Assembly (NCBI GenBank): GCA_937901285.1
Contig: CALCHI010000422.1
Coordinates: 1-38,285, forward strand
Source: UBA8437 sp003445035
GTDB lineage: Bacteria; Planctomycetota; Planctomycetia; Planctomycetales; Planctomycetaceae
Length of the DNA: 38,285 nucleotides
Reading direction: 5' to 3'
Shown here: positions 8,874 through 16,276 of the stretch, in pieces
Position numbering within the stretch: position 1 is the first letter of the stretch
How the letters are laid out: every line of letters begins with the position of its first letter
The notes under the pieces: model-generated
Told to the model about the DNA's origin: nothing
Database searches by the model: none
Seen by the model: the letters and a program-made list of their open reading frames with translations, nothing else
Program-made: the position numbers and the translations under genes

Positions 8874-10160
8874 ATGAAGATCCTCACTCCGTTCTGCGTC
8901 ATGTCGTTCTGTCTGCTGGTTGCCGCCGTGGCGGTCCCCGATCCGGTGGTCACCGCTGCCGATGCGAAAGCGAAACCGGTCCAGGAGGATTGGCCGGATT
9001 GGCGAGGTGTTCGTCGAGACGGCATTTCCCACCAGACCGGCCTGTCGCTGGACTGGACCTCCGGCAAGCCCAAGCGACTCTGGCAGCGAGAACTGGGCAC
9101 CGGCTACTCGTCGATGACCGTCGTGGGCGACCGGTTGTTCACGATGGGTGCCGAGCAGGATGCCGAATACGTGTACTGTCTCGATGCCACCGACGGCTCG
9201 ACGCTCTGGAAAGTCCACTCGGGGACCACTTTCAAAAATTCCTACGGAGACGGGCCGAGGAGCACGCCGATCATCGAGGGCGAGCGGGTCTACGCGTTGG
9301 GAGCCAACGGCGACCTGTTGTGCCTGGCGGCCAAGTCGGGCGAGGTGGCCTGGCAGACGAACATTCTCAAGCAGTTCGGGGGCAAGAACATCACCTGGGG
9401 CGTCTCCACGACCCCGCTGATCGATGGCAAGAAGCTGGTCATCAACGTTGGGGCCAAGCAGGCCTCGGTTGTGGCCTTCGACAAGACGAACGGAAAGGTG
9501 ATCTGGAAATCCCACGACGACGTGGCCGGTTACTCCTCTCCGATCCGCATTGACGTTCCCGGCGATGATGGTCCGGTCCCGCACCTGGTGGTGTGGTGTG
9601 GCAAGTCCCTGGTGGGTCTGAAGCCGTCCGACGGCAGTGTGCAGTGGAAACACAAGTGGCTGACGACCAATGACATGAATATCGCCACGCCAATCTTCGA
9701 TCCGAAGACTCGGACACTGTACGTGTCGGCTTCCAGGGGCACCGGTCGCTGTTCGGCCTATCGGCTGACCGCGGCCAAGGGCGCCGTCGCCTGCAAGGAG
9801 ATCTACACGAACAAGCAGATGAAGAACCATTACAACAGCTGCGTGCTGCTGGATGGATTCCTCTACGGGTTCGACAACAATGTCTTCCGCTGCCAGGAAC
9901 TGGCCAGCGGAAAGATCCTCTGGACCGACCGCGCCGTCGGCAAGGGCGCGGTGATTTCAGCGCAGGGGCACTTGATCGTCCTGGGAGAAAAGGGCGAGAT
10001 GGCATTGGTCGAAGCGACCACGAAGGCCTACACCGAGAAGGGACGGTTCCAGGCGCTGACCAGCAAGCGGGCCTGGACGCCGCCGGCCCTTGCACGTGGC
10101 AAGCTCTACGTGAGGGATCTCGAGCGGATCACCTGCATCAACATCGCGACGGCGAAGTGA
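8874..10160 (+). CDS. Secreted PQQ-like beta-propeller protein
   Basis: A 428-residue protein with an N-terminal signal peptide (MKILTPFCVMSFCLLVAAVA, cleavage likely near TAADA) followed by PQQ-type beta-propeller blades like those of BamB and quinoprotein dehydrogenases. Repeated blade signatures include YCLDATDGSTLWKV, LCLAAKSGEVAWQT, VAFDKTNGKVIWK and CQELASGKILWT. Its N-terminal DWPDWRGVRRDGIS is typical of planctomycete outer-membrane propeller proteins annotated PQQ-binding-like. I see no dehydrogenase Cys-Cys or catalytic Asp pattern that would mark a PQQ enzyme, so a binding or scaffold role is more likely. The frame is open back to a GTG at 8820, but the ATG at 8874 places the signal peptide correctly and is preferred. 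It is last in the plus-strand run and converges on the DUF1501 gene at 10170 with nine bases between. Confidence 0.9.
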   Translation: MKILTPFCVMSFCLLVAAVAVPDPVVTAADAKAKPVQEDWPDWRGVRRDGISHQTGLSLDWTSGKPKRLWQRELGTGYSSMTVVGDRLFTMGAEQDAEYVYCLDATDGSTLWKVHSGTTFKNSYGDGPRSTPIIEGERVYALGANGDLLCLAAKSGEVAWQTNILKQFGGKNITWGVSTTPLIDGKKLVINVGAKQASVVAFDKTNGKVIWKSHDDVAGYSSPIRIDVPGDDGPVPHLVVWCGKSLVGLKPSDGSVQWKHKWLTTNDMNIATPIFDPKTRTLYVSASRGTGRCSAYRLTAAKGAVACKEIYTNKQMKNHYNSCVLLDGFLYGFDNNVFRCQELASGKILWTDRAVGKGAVISAQGHLIVLGEKGEMALVEATTKAYTEKGRFQALTSKRAWTPPALARGKLYVRDLERITCINIATAK

Positions 10161-10169
10161 TCCCCGGAC

Positions 10170-11594
10170 CTACGCCAGCACCTCGTGCACCACTCGCCCG
10201 TGCACGTCGGTCAGGCTCATGTCCCGGCCGCCGAAGCGGAAGACCAGTTTCTCGTGGTCCAGCCCCACCAGGTGCAGCATCGTAGCGTGCATGTCGTGGA
10301 GCGTGGTGACGTTTTCGACGGCGTGCATGCCGAACTCGTCGGTTTCGCCGAAGACCGTTCCCCCCTTCACTCCTCCGCCGGCCATCCAGATCGTGAAGCC
10401 CTCGGGGTGATGGTCGCGTCCGTCGTTGCCGGTGGCGTGGGGTGTCCGGCCGAATTCCCCGGCCCACACGACCAGCGTCTCGTCGAGCATTCCTCGTGAC
10501 TTGAGGTCCTTGATCAGGGCGGTGATCGACTGGTCGGTGTCCAGCGAGTTCTTTTCGTGGCCCTTCTTGAGATTGCTGTGCTGGTCCCAGGTTCCGTTGG
10601 CGTTGCCGGGAGCACAGGTGATTTCCACAAAACGCACGCCCGACTCGACCAGTCGTCGCGCCCGCAGGCACTGGATCCCGAACAGGCTCTGCGACTTGAC
10701 CTTCGAATCGACGGCGTAGGCCGACTGGGTGGCACGGGTCTCTTCGGAGAGGTCGAGGAGTTCGGGGATCATCGACTGCATGCGGAAGGCCAACTCGTAA
10801 TTGCGGATCGCCGAATCGATGGCGTCGTCGCCACCCAGAGACTGGGAAAAGGCCCGGTCGCGTCCCTTCAGCAGGGCCAGCTTGGACAACTGCACCTGCG
10901 CGTTCTTGTCGGCGGGGAGGAGGTTCCGCACCGGGGGGCCGTCGACGGCGAACATGGTGGCCTGGTGCCGGGCGGGCAGGAAGCCGTTGGAGTAGTTCTC
11001 GAGTCCTCCGCAGGGGACGACCCCGTGGCTGAGCACCACGAAGCCGGGCAGGTTGCGGTTGTCGCTGCCCAGGCCGTAGTGGCCCCAGGCCCCCATGCTG
11101 GGGCGGCCGGCGTTGTTGCTGCCGGTGTGGAGGAGCAGGACGCCGGTGGAGTGCAGCGGCAGGTCAGCCTTCATCGAGCGGATGACGGCCAGTTCGTCGG
11201 CGACGGTGCTGATGTGCGGAAACAGGTCACTGATCGGCATCCCACATTCACCACGGCGGTGGAAGGTCCAGGGACTGCGGATCCACTTCCGGTTCTTGTT
11301 GGCCGTCGGATTGGTCAGGCCGGAGGCCGGTTTTCCGTGGTGTTTGTCGAGGGCCGGCTTGGGGTCGAAACTGTCGACGTGCGAGACGCCGCCGTCCATG
11401 AAGCAGAAGATGACGTTCTTGGCTCGCGCGGCGTGGTGGCCGACCGCCGCCGCAGCCGCGGGAGACCGGTCGGCCAGCAGGCCGGCCAGGGCCACGGCAC
11501 CGAATCCGTTGGCCGACTGCTGCAGCCACTGCCGCCTGGATAGCGGGCCGGAGAGGTGGCCGGGGCAGGGGGAACTGGTTGAGGACGTACTCAT
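10170..11594 (-). CDS. DUF1501 family Tat-exported protein, paired type
   Basis: A 474-residue DUF1501 protein with a twin-arginine motif at R20-R21 (LSRRQWLQQS) and a hydrophobic Ala/Gly-rich segment. Hallmarks: CFMDGGVSHVDSFDPKP, TWDQHSN, GEFGRTP, GRDHHPEGFTIWMAGGGVKGG, DMHATMLHLVGLDHEK and the tail LTDVHGRVVHEVLA. The start is uncertain: the ATG at 11594 gives a 29-base gap after the upstream PSCyt1 gene, while an in-frame GTG at 11627 would overlap that gene's stop by four bases. I prefer the ATG because the additional 11 residues add nothing recognisable. A TAGAAT box (11602-11607) lies seven bases before the ATG. The gene is third in a minus-strand operon after the enolase-family and PSCyt1-PSCyt2-PSD1 genes. 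Confidence 0.94.
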   Translation of the reverse strand: MSTSSTSSPCPGHLSGPLSRRQWLQQSANGFGAVALAGLLADRSPAAAAAVGHHAARAKNVIFCFMDGGVSHVDSFDPKPALDKHHGKPASGLTNPTANKNRKWIRSPWTFHRRGECGMPISDLFPHISTVADELAVIRSMKADLPLHSTGVLLLHTGSNNAGRPSMGAWGHYGLGSDNRNLPGFVVLSHGVVPCGGLENYSNGFLPARHQATMFAVDGPPVRNLLPADKNAQVQLSKLALLKGRDRAFSQSLGGDDAIDSAIRNYELAFRMQSMIPELLDLSEETRATQSAYAVDSKVKSQSLFGIQCLRARRLVESGVRFVEITCAPGNANGTWDQHSNLKKGHEKNSLDTDQSITALIKDLKSRGMLDETLVVWAGEFGRTPHATGNDGRDHHPEGFTIWMAGGGVKGGTVFGETDEFGMHAVENVTTLHDMHATMLHLVGLDHEKLVFRFGGRDMSLTDVHGRVVHEVLA

Positions 11595-11601
11595 GAGCGA
11601 G

Positions 11602-11607
11602 ATTCTA
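11602..11607 (-). promoter_or_regulatory. Possible -10 box (TAGAAT) close to the DUF1501 start
   Basis: GTTAGAATC on the minus strand sits seven bases before the ATG at 11594. If it is a real -10 element, transcription would begin at or next to the start codon and give a leaderless message. An almost identical GTTAGAATC precedes the upstream gene at 14974. No -35 is apparent. Confidence 0.28.
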
Positions 11608-11623
11608 ACACGCCGGGAACCGG

Positions 11624-14600
11624 TCACGGCAGGTAGATGAACTCCTTGAGATTGAAGACCACGTGGGCCATGTCCTTCCAGATCGGTCGCGACGTCATGC
11701 GGTCTGCAGACGCAACCCCGTGCAGGCCTGCGAGTTGATCGACCAACCGGGTGAACTGCTCGCGCTCGTCAGCCGACGGTGGACGGGAGAGTGCTCGCTG
11801 GAACATCACGTCGATGCGTTCGGACGGATCGCGATGAGCGACGGCGACAAGTCGTTGTCCCCAGGTATCGGCCTGGCCGATGACAAACGGGTCGTTGAGC
11901 ATGGCCAGGGCCTGGGCGGGCACGTTCGAGCGGTCACGGCGTCCTTCGACGACCTTGCCGCCGGGGGTGTTGAAGACCGACAGGAATCGCGTGGGTTCCA
12001 TCAGGTTGGTCTTGATGTAGAGGCTGCGGCGGCCGTGGCCGTCCAGGGGCCCGACGAACAGGCGTCGATCGGTGTTGGGCTTGTCCCGGAACGGGTAGAC
12101 GCTGGCTCCTCCGAGCTGCAGCGAGATTCTCCCCGAGGTGGCCAGCACCGCATCCCGAATCGACTCGGCATCCAGGCGACGGGCCGGGAAATGGTGCAGG
12201 AGCCGGTTGAGAGGATCAACCGAGACGGCCCCTGGTTGTCGTCGGGCGGACATGCGGAATGTCCTCGAAAGGACAATTCGGCGGACCAGCCTTTTCACCG
12301 ACCAGCCGTCGGTGACAAACGTCGTGGCCAGGTGATCGAGTAGTCGCGGGTGCGAGGGCCGTTCTCCCAGGCGGCCGAAGTCGTCGACCGTGCGGACCAG
12401 CCCGGTTCCAAAAACGTGATGCCAGATGCGGTTGGCCATCACCCGGGCGGTCAACGGATTGTCCGGAGACGCAATCTGGTCGGCCAGTTCGCGGCGGCCG
12501 CTACCCTGTTGGAATGGCTGACGCATTCCACCGAGAACCTCGAAGAAGCGTCGCGGCACAGGCTCTCCGAATTCGGTGGGGTTGCCACGAACCAGGACCG
12601 GCTGATCGATGCCGTCATCGACGTCCTCGACACCGGGGATGATTCGCGGCCGTTTCAACCGCTTCTGCTCGATGTCCCGGTATTGCCGGACCAGCCGGGC
12701 GAGTTCGGGATCGGCGTCGAGCGAGTTGTCCAGCAGGCCGTTGCGGACCATCCAGTTGATCCAGCGGACCTGTGCGGGCGAGGCGTTGCGGTTGGTCCAG
12801 GCGGAAACCGCCCGAGCGATCAGGACGGCGTAACGGGCGGCGACCTCATCCAGGGATCCCGGGGCCTGGCCATTTTCAAAGAGCCGGCAAAGATGGTCGA
12901 GTTCGGACCTGGGCGGTCCATCGACGTCATGGGTCACGACCCGGCTGATGCCGAAATAGGATCGGGGGTCGGCAGCGACCTTGTCCCAGGGCACCCGGTC
13001 GTTTTCTTTTGCGCCGCCGATGGTGGCCAACTGGTCGGGGAACTTCGGGTTGTAGAACTTCGAGACCAGCTCGATGTAGGCACGTAGCTTCTGGTCATCG
13101 GCGGCCGGTTCGAACGTGATCCAGGTTGGCCGGTCCGACTGAAGGACCTTGTAGTTGACGTAGTTGAGTTGGCAGTTGTTGGAGACGATCCGCACGACGG
13201 CCCGCTGGTTGCCCAGCACCTGCAGGCTCAGGTGCTTGCGGGTGGTGTGCAGGATGGGCGAACGGAACGTGCCGCCGAGCCGGGTGGTCAGACGATGGCT
13301 GTGGACGCCGGCCGGCAACAGGTGCGAGACGACCGAATCGCCCGAATCGGACAGGGCGAGTTCCCCGTCGACGGATGCGGCCGCCCGGAGTGCGTGTCCG
13401 TGAGAACTCCAGATCGCCGCGTGATCGGGATTGCCGAGATCGTAGAGCGTCTGGAAATTCTCGAGGTTGAACCGCGTCCGTTGGCGGTGTTCGTCGAGGT
13501 ATCGGTCAGCCAGGGTGCTCCAGGCTTTCTCCACGGGTGTCTTGCGGTCCCGGTCGGCAACCGATCGCCAGGTGTGCAACGGGTGCTCCAGCGGCGGGTT
13601 CTTGACCGACAGAGCGGTTTTCCACCGAGTGACCAGCCCGGCGTCGAGATCCTTGGGCGGAGCTTTTCCATCGCGGGCCGCTTCGGCGGCCAGCAGCAAC
13701 GTCTTGAGGCGTGCCGGGTCATGATTTTTCCAGAGACCGCCCAGTCGCCGGCGAATCCGGGGCTTGAGCGCCTCGAGTTTTTCGAGTGGCCGGCGGTTGA
13801 CTTCAGGGAGGTCGATCGTGTGGGCGACCAGCCGGGTGCTGCGGAGCACGCCGAGCAGGGCGTGGTAGTCGCGGGTCGAGAACGCGTCGATCTTGTGATC
13901 GTGACACCGCGCACAGGCGACCGTGGAGGCCTGGAACGCCTTGGTCAGCGTGTCGACCTGGTTGGCGAAGATGTCGTAGCCGATTGAACGCAGCCCGATG
14001 CAGTCATCGTGGGGAACCTCGCCGAATCGGTAGAAGGCCGTTCCGATGGTGGATTCGTTGAAACGGTTCTGGTGGTTGATTCGCGGCTTGGCGAGCAGGT
14101 CGCCGGCGATGTGTTCGCGGATTAACTGGTTGTAGGGCACGTCCTGGTTGAAGGCGCGGACCAGGTAATCCCGGTACTGCCAGGCGTGGTGGACCTCGTA
14201 GTTCCACTCGTTTCCGTGAGTCTCGGTGAAATGGACGACGTCCATCCAGTGGCGTGCCCAGCGTTCACCGAAATGAGGCGAGGCCAGGGTGCGGTCAACC
14301 AGTTCCTGCCAGGCCGAATCGGGGTCCTGGTCCCAGGCGGTGACAAACTCGGTGACATCAACCGGTCGGGGCGGTAGCCCGGTGAGGACCAGCGAGAGCC
14401 GACGGATCAGTGTGCGAGGATCGGCCCCTGTGGCCGGGCTCATACGTTTCTGTTCTAGCCGGGCCAGCACGAATCGATCGATCGGCCGCATTGACCAGGC
14501 GGCGTCCTGGACCTTTGGCGCGGACCCGGCCCGGACCGGTTTCAGGCTCCACCAGTCTCTCCGGGACGCCAGCAGCACCTGCCAGCTGAGCCGGGCGGCT

Positions 14601-14974
14601 TCGCGTGCGGTTGGCGGATTGTCTCGCGGATCGATTGCCCCGCGGCGGATCCAGTTCGCGAAGTCCGTGATGACCTCCGCAGGAAGTGGTCCCTTCGGCG
14701 GCATCTTGATCGACTCGTGACGCAGGGCCGCCATCAACAGGCTCTTGCCCGGTTTTCCCGTCACCACCGCTGCTCCGGTTTCGCCTCCCTTGCGGATACC
14801 CGGCCGGCTGTCGAGCCGCAGCCCGCCCTGGATTTCCTTGGCGGCAGCCGAGTGACACTCGTAGCAGTGCTGGACGAGCACCGGACGGATCTTCGCCTCG
14901 AAGAACTCGATGTCCTTGTCTGCCGCTGAGAGCGGGGAGGCCAGGAACAGCACGGTGACGGCGAGATGTCGCAT
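11624..14974 (-). CDS. PSCyt1-PSCyt2-PSD1 protein with large central insertion
   Basis: A 1116-residue exported haem protein. After a short signal peptide (MRHLAVTVLFLASPLSAA) comes PSCyt1 with CYECH (C37, C40, H41) and a candidate axial Met in KMPPKG (M91). PSCyt2/DUF1549 follows (about 140-380) with CARCHDHKID (C354-H358). Residues about 380-815 form an unusually long linker with an alpha-helical start, a probable beta-sandwich (about 525-645, LALSDSGDS to YIELVSKFYN) and a helical end. PSD1/DUF1553 occupies the rest and ends in VVFNLKEFIYLP. There is no LamG insertion at the C-terminus. The ATG at 14974 is chosen because it begins the signal peptide; the frame is open further upstream into the preceding gene. 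It lies 40 bases after the enolase-family gene and 29 bases before its DUF1501 partner. Confidence 0.95.
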   Translation of the reverse strand: MRHLAVTVLFLASPLSAADKDIEFFEAKIRPVLVQHCYECHSAAAKEIQGGLRLDSRPGIRKGGETGAAVVTGKPGKSLLMAALRHESIKMPPKGPLPAEVITDFANWIRRGAIDPRDNPPTAREAARLSWQVLLASRRDWWSLKPVRAGSAPKVQDAAWSMRPIDRFVLARLEQKRMSPATGADPRTLIRRLSLVLTGLPPRPVDVTEFVTAWDQDPDSAWQELVDRTLASPHFGERWARHWMDVVHFTETHGNEWNYEVHHAWQYRDYLVRAFNQDVPYNQLIREHIAGDLLAKPRINHQNRFNESTIGTAFYRFGEVPHDDCIGLRSIGYDIFANQVDTLTKAFQASTVACARCHDHKIDAFSTRDYHALLGVLRSTRLVAHTIDLPEVNRRPLEKLEALKPRIRRRLGGLWKNHDPARLKTLLLAAEAARDGKAPPKDLDAGLVTRWKTALSVKNPPLEHPLHTWRSVADRDRKTPVEKAWSTLADRYLDEHRQRTRFNLENFQTLYDLGNPDHAAIWSSHGHALRAAASVDGELALSDSGDSVVSHLLPAGVHSHRLTTRLGGTFRSPILHTTRKHLSLQVLGNQRAVVRIVSNNCQLNYVNYKVLQSDRPTWITFEPAADDQKLRAYIELVSKFYNPKFPDQLATIGGAKENDRVPWDKVAADPRSYFGISRVVTHDVDGPPRSELDHLCRLFENGQAPGSLDEVAARYAVLIARAVSAWTNRNASPAQVRWINWMVRNGLLDNSLDADPELARLVRQYRDIEQKRLKRPRIIPGVEDVDDGIDQPVLVRGNPTEFGEPVPRRFFEVLGGMRQPFQQGSGRRELADQIASPDNPLTARVMANRIWHHVFGTGLVRTVDDFGRLGERPSHPRLLDHLATTFVTDGWSVKRLVRRIVLSRTFRMSARRQPGAVSVDPLNRLLHHFPARRLDAESIRDAVLATSGRISLQLGGASVYPFRDKPNTDRRLFVGPLDGHGRRSLYIKTNLMEPTRFLSVFNTPGGKVVEGRRDRSNVPAQALAMLNDPFVIGQADTWGQRLVAVAHRDPSERIDVMFQRALSRPPSADEREQFTRLVDQLAGLHGVASADRMTSRPIWKDMAHVVFNLKEFIYLP

Positions 14975-14984
14975 GGAGGGCCGG

Positions 14985-14990
14985 ATTCTA
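14985..14990 (-). promoter_or_regulatory. Possible -10 box (TAGAAT) before the PSCyt1 gene
   Basis: GTTAGAATC on the minus strand lies ten bases before the ATG at 14974, inside the 40-base gap that follows the enolase-family gene. It fits the TANNAT pattern repeated in the window and would give a very short or absent leader. No -35 is evident. Confidence 0.28.
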
Positions 14991-15014
14991 ACAGGTCCGC
15001 GTGGTCGCCGGTGA

Positions 15015-16121
15015 TCAATCGAAGACGAGTCGGTGCACCGTCGCCGCCTCCATGGCGTCCCAGTCGACCCGCACTCCCAGCCCCGGCGAGTCCGGGGCGG
15101 TGACCTGTCCATCGGAGCCTGTGCGGATCACGTCGAGCATGCCGTACTCGTAGGGTTCGTAGGGGACCGACTGTTCGAAATAGCTGCAGCAGTCGTTGGC
15201 AAGCATCAGGTGCAGGTTGGCGGCGGAGATCAGCGTGTTGCCCCAGCCGAGCACCTCGCAGCCGATCCCCGCGGACTCGCACAACTGCAACGCCTCCCAG
15301 GCCGGGGTCAGACCACCCAGGCAGGTGATGTCGGTCCGGGCCCGGGTCCAGGCTCCCGATCGCACGGCGTGACCGAACGACTGCAGATCCATCACCCAGT
15401 TGCCCGAGGGAATGATCGGGACATCGACCTGCGAGGCCAGTTGGCGGTACCCGTCGAGGTCCCAGTCGGGGAAGGGGGCTTCGAACCACGTGAAGTCCAA
15501 TTCGGCCAGTTCTCCGCCCACACGCAGTGCGTCCTCATGCGAGTAGTTGTTCTCGACATCGTGCATGAAAGCTGTCCCGGGGAACCGCTCGCGGGCCGCC
15601 CGGCAGAGTTCGAGGTCCTTTTCGGGCAGGCACCAGCAGTGGAACTTGACGGCGGTGAATCCCATCTCGAGCCGTTGCCCGATCAGTTCGAGGTAGGCCG
15701 GCACGTCGTCCATCAGCGGGGTGCTGGCGTAGGCGGGAATGCTGGTGCGGGAGGCACCCAGCAGTTCGTGCAGCGGCTTCTCGGCGAGCCGCCCGGCCAG
15801 ATCCCAAAGCGCGACGTCGACGACGGCCAACGCACCGGGTGAGAGCGGGAAGACGCGGGGGCGAAGATCGTAGTAGATCTGGTCCCGCTCGCGGGGGTCG
15901 CGGCCGATCAGTACCGGGGCCAGGTGGCGGATCGTTTCGGCCGTGTACCGGTCGAAGTCGTAGGAGGTGTAGTTGGACACGCCCGCCACACCCTCGACAC
16001 CCGTGTCGGTCTCGATCTTCACGACGGTGTTGGTCATGAACTGTTCGGGGAGATCGAACGACCAGGTGAACCGCTGGACCTCGGGTGCGACGGTTCGGAC
16101 TTCGATGCGGGTGATTTTCAT
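15015..16121 (-). CDS. Enolase-superfamily (mandelate racemase/muconate lactonizing type) enzyme, atypical active site
   Basis: A 368-residue cytoplasmic protein (no signal) of the mandelate racemase/muconate lactonizing group, whose members abstract the proton alpha to a carboxylate and often dehydrate sugar acids. Visible features: N-terminal capping domain (MKITRIEVRT to DLRPRVFPL), ALWDLAGR (104-111), then the barrel with FTAVKFHCW (K159, H161), MHDVENNYS (D188), FEAPFPDWD (E214) and PSGNWVMD (N241). The third metal ligand, normally Glu in a GE motif, appears to be Asn241, and the usual His after the sixth strand is replaced in CEVLGWGNT. It may bind metal differently or have a changed reaction, so I do not name a substrate. 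It is first in the operon with the PSCyt1-PSCyt2-PSD1 and DUF1501 genes, with a good promoter upstream. Confidence 0.9.
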   Translation of the reverse strand: MKITRIEVRTVAPEVQRFTWSFDLPEQFMTNTVVKIETDTGVEGVAGVSNYTSYDFDRYTAETIRHLAPVLIGRDPRERDQIYYDLRPRVFPLSPGALAVVDVALWDLAGRLAEKPLHELLGASRTSIPAYASTPLMDDVPAYLELIGQRLEMGFTAVKFHCWCLPEKDLELCRAARERFPGTAFMHDVENNYSHEDALRVGGELAELDFTWFEAPFPDWDLDGYRQLASQVDVPIIPSGNWVMDLQSFGHAVRSGAWTRARTDITCLGGLTPAWEALQLCESAGIGCEVLGWGNTLISAANLHLMLANDCCSYFEQSVPYEPYEYGMLDVIRTGSDGQVTAPDSPGLGVRVDWDAMEAATVHRLVFD

Positions 16122-16157
16122 ATCGGGATACCAAACGGGTTCGAGATGCAACGCGTG

Positions 16158-16186
16158 ATTATGAAACAGCCTCACGTTGCAGACAA
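16158..16186 (-). promoter_or_regulatory. Sigma-70-like promoter for the enolase-family operon
   Basis: Read on the minus strand, TTGTCT (16181-16186) and CATAAT (16158-16163) are separated by exactly 17 bases. They match TTGACA at four of six and TATAAT at five of six positions. The -10 is 36 bases upstream of the ATG at 16121. This is the best-formed promoter I can see in the window. Confidence 0.55.
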
Positions 16187-16276
16187 CGAACCGGCACCGG
16201 CATTGCATCTGCCGTGGAACGCGTGCCCCCGTTGTGTCATTCTGGCGTGCAGCCGTTTCCCCGTGTGTCCAAGGTG

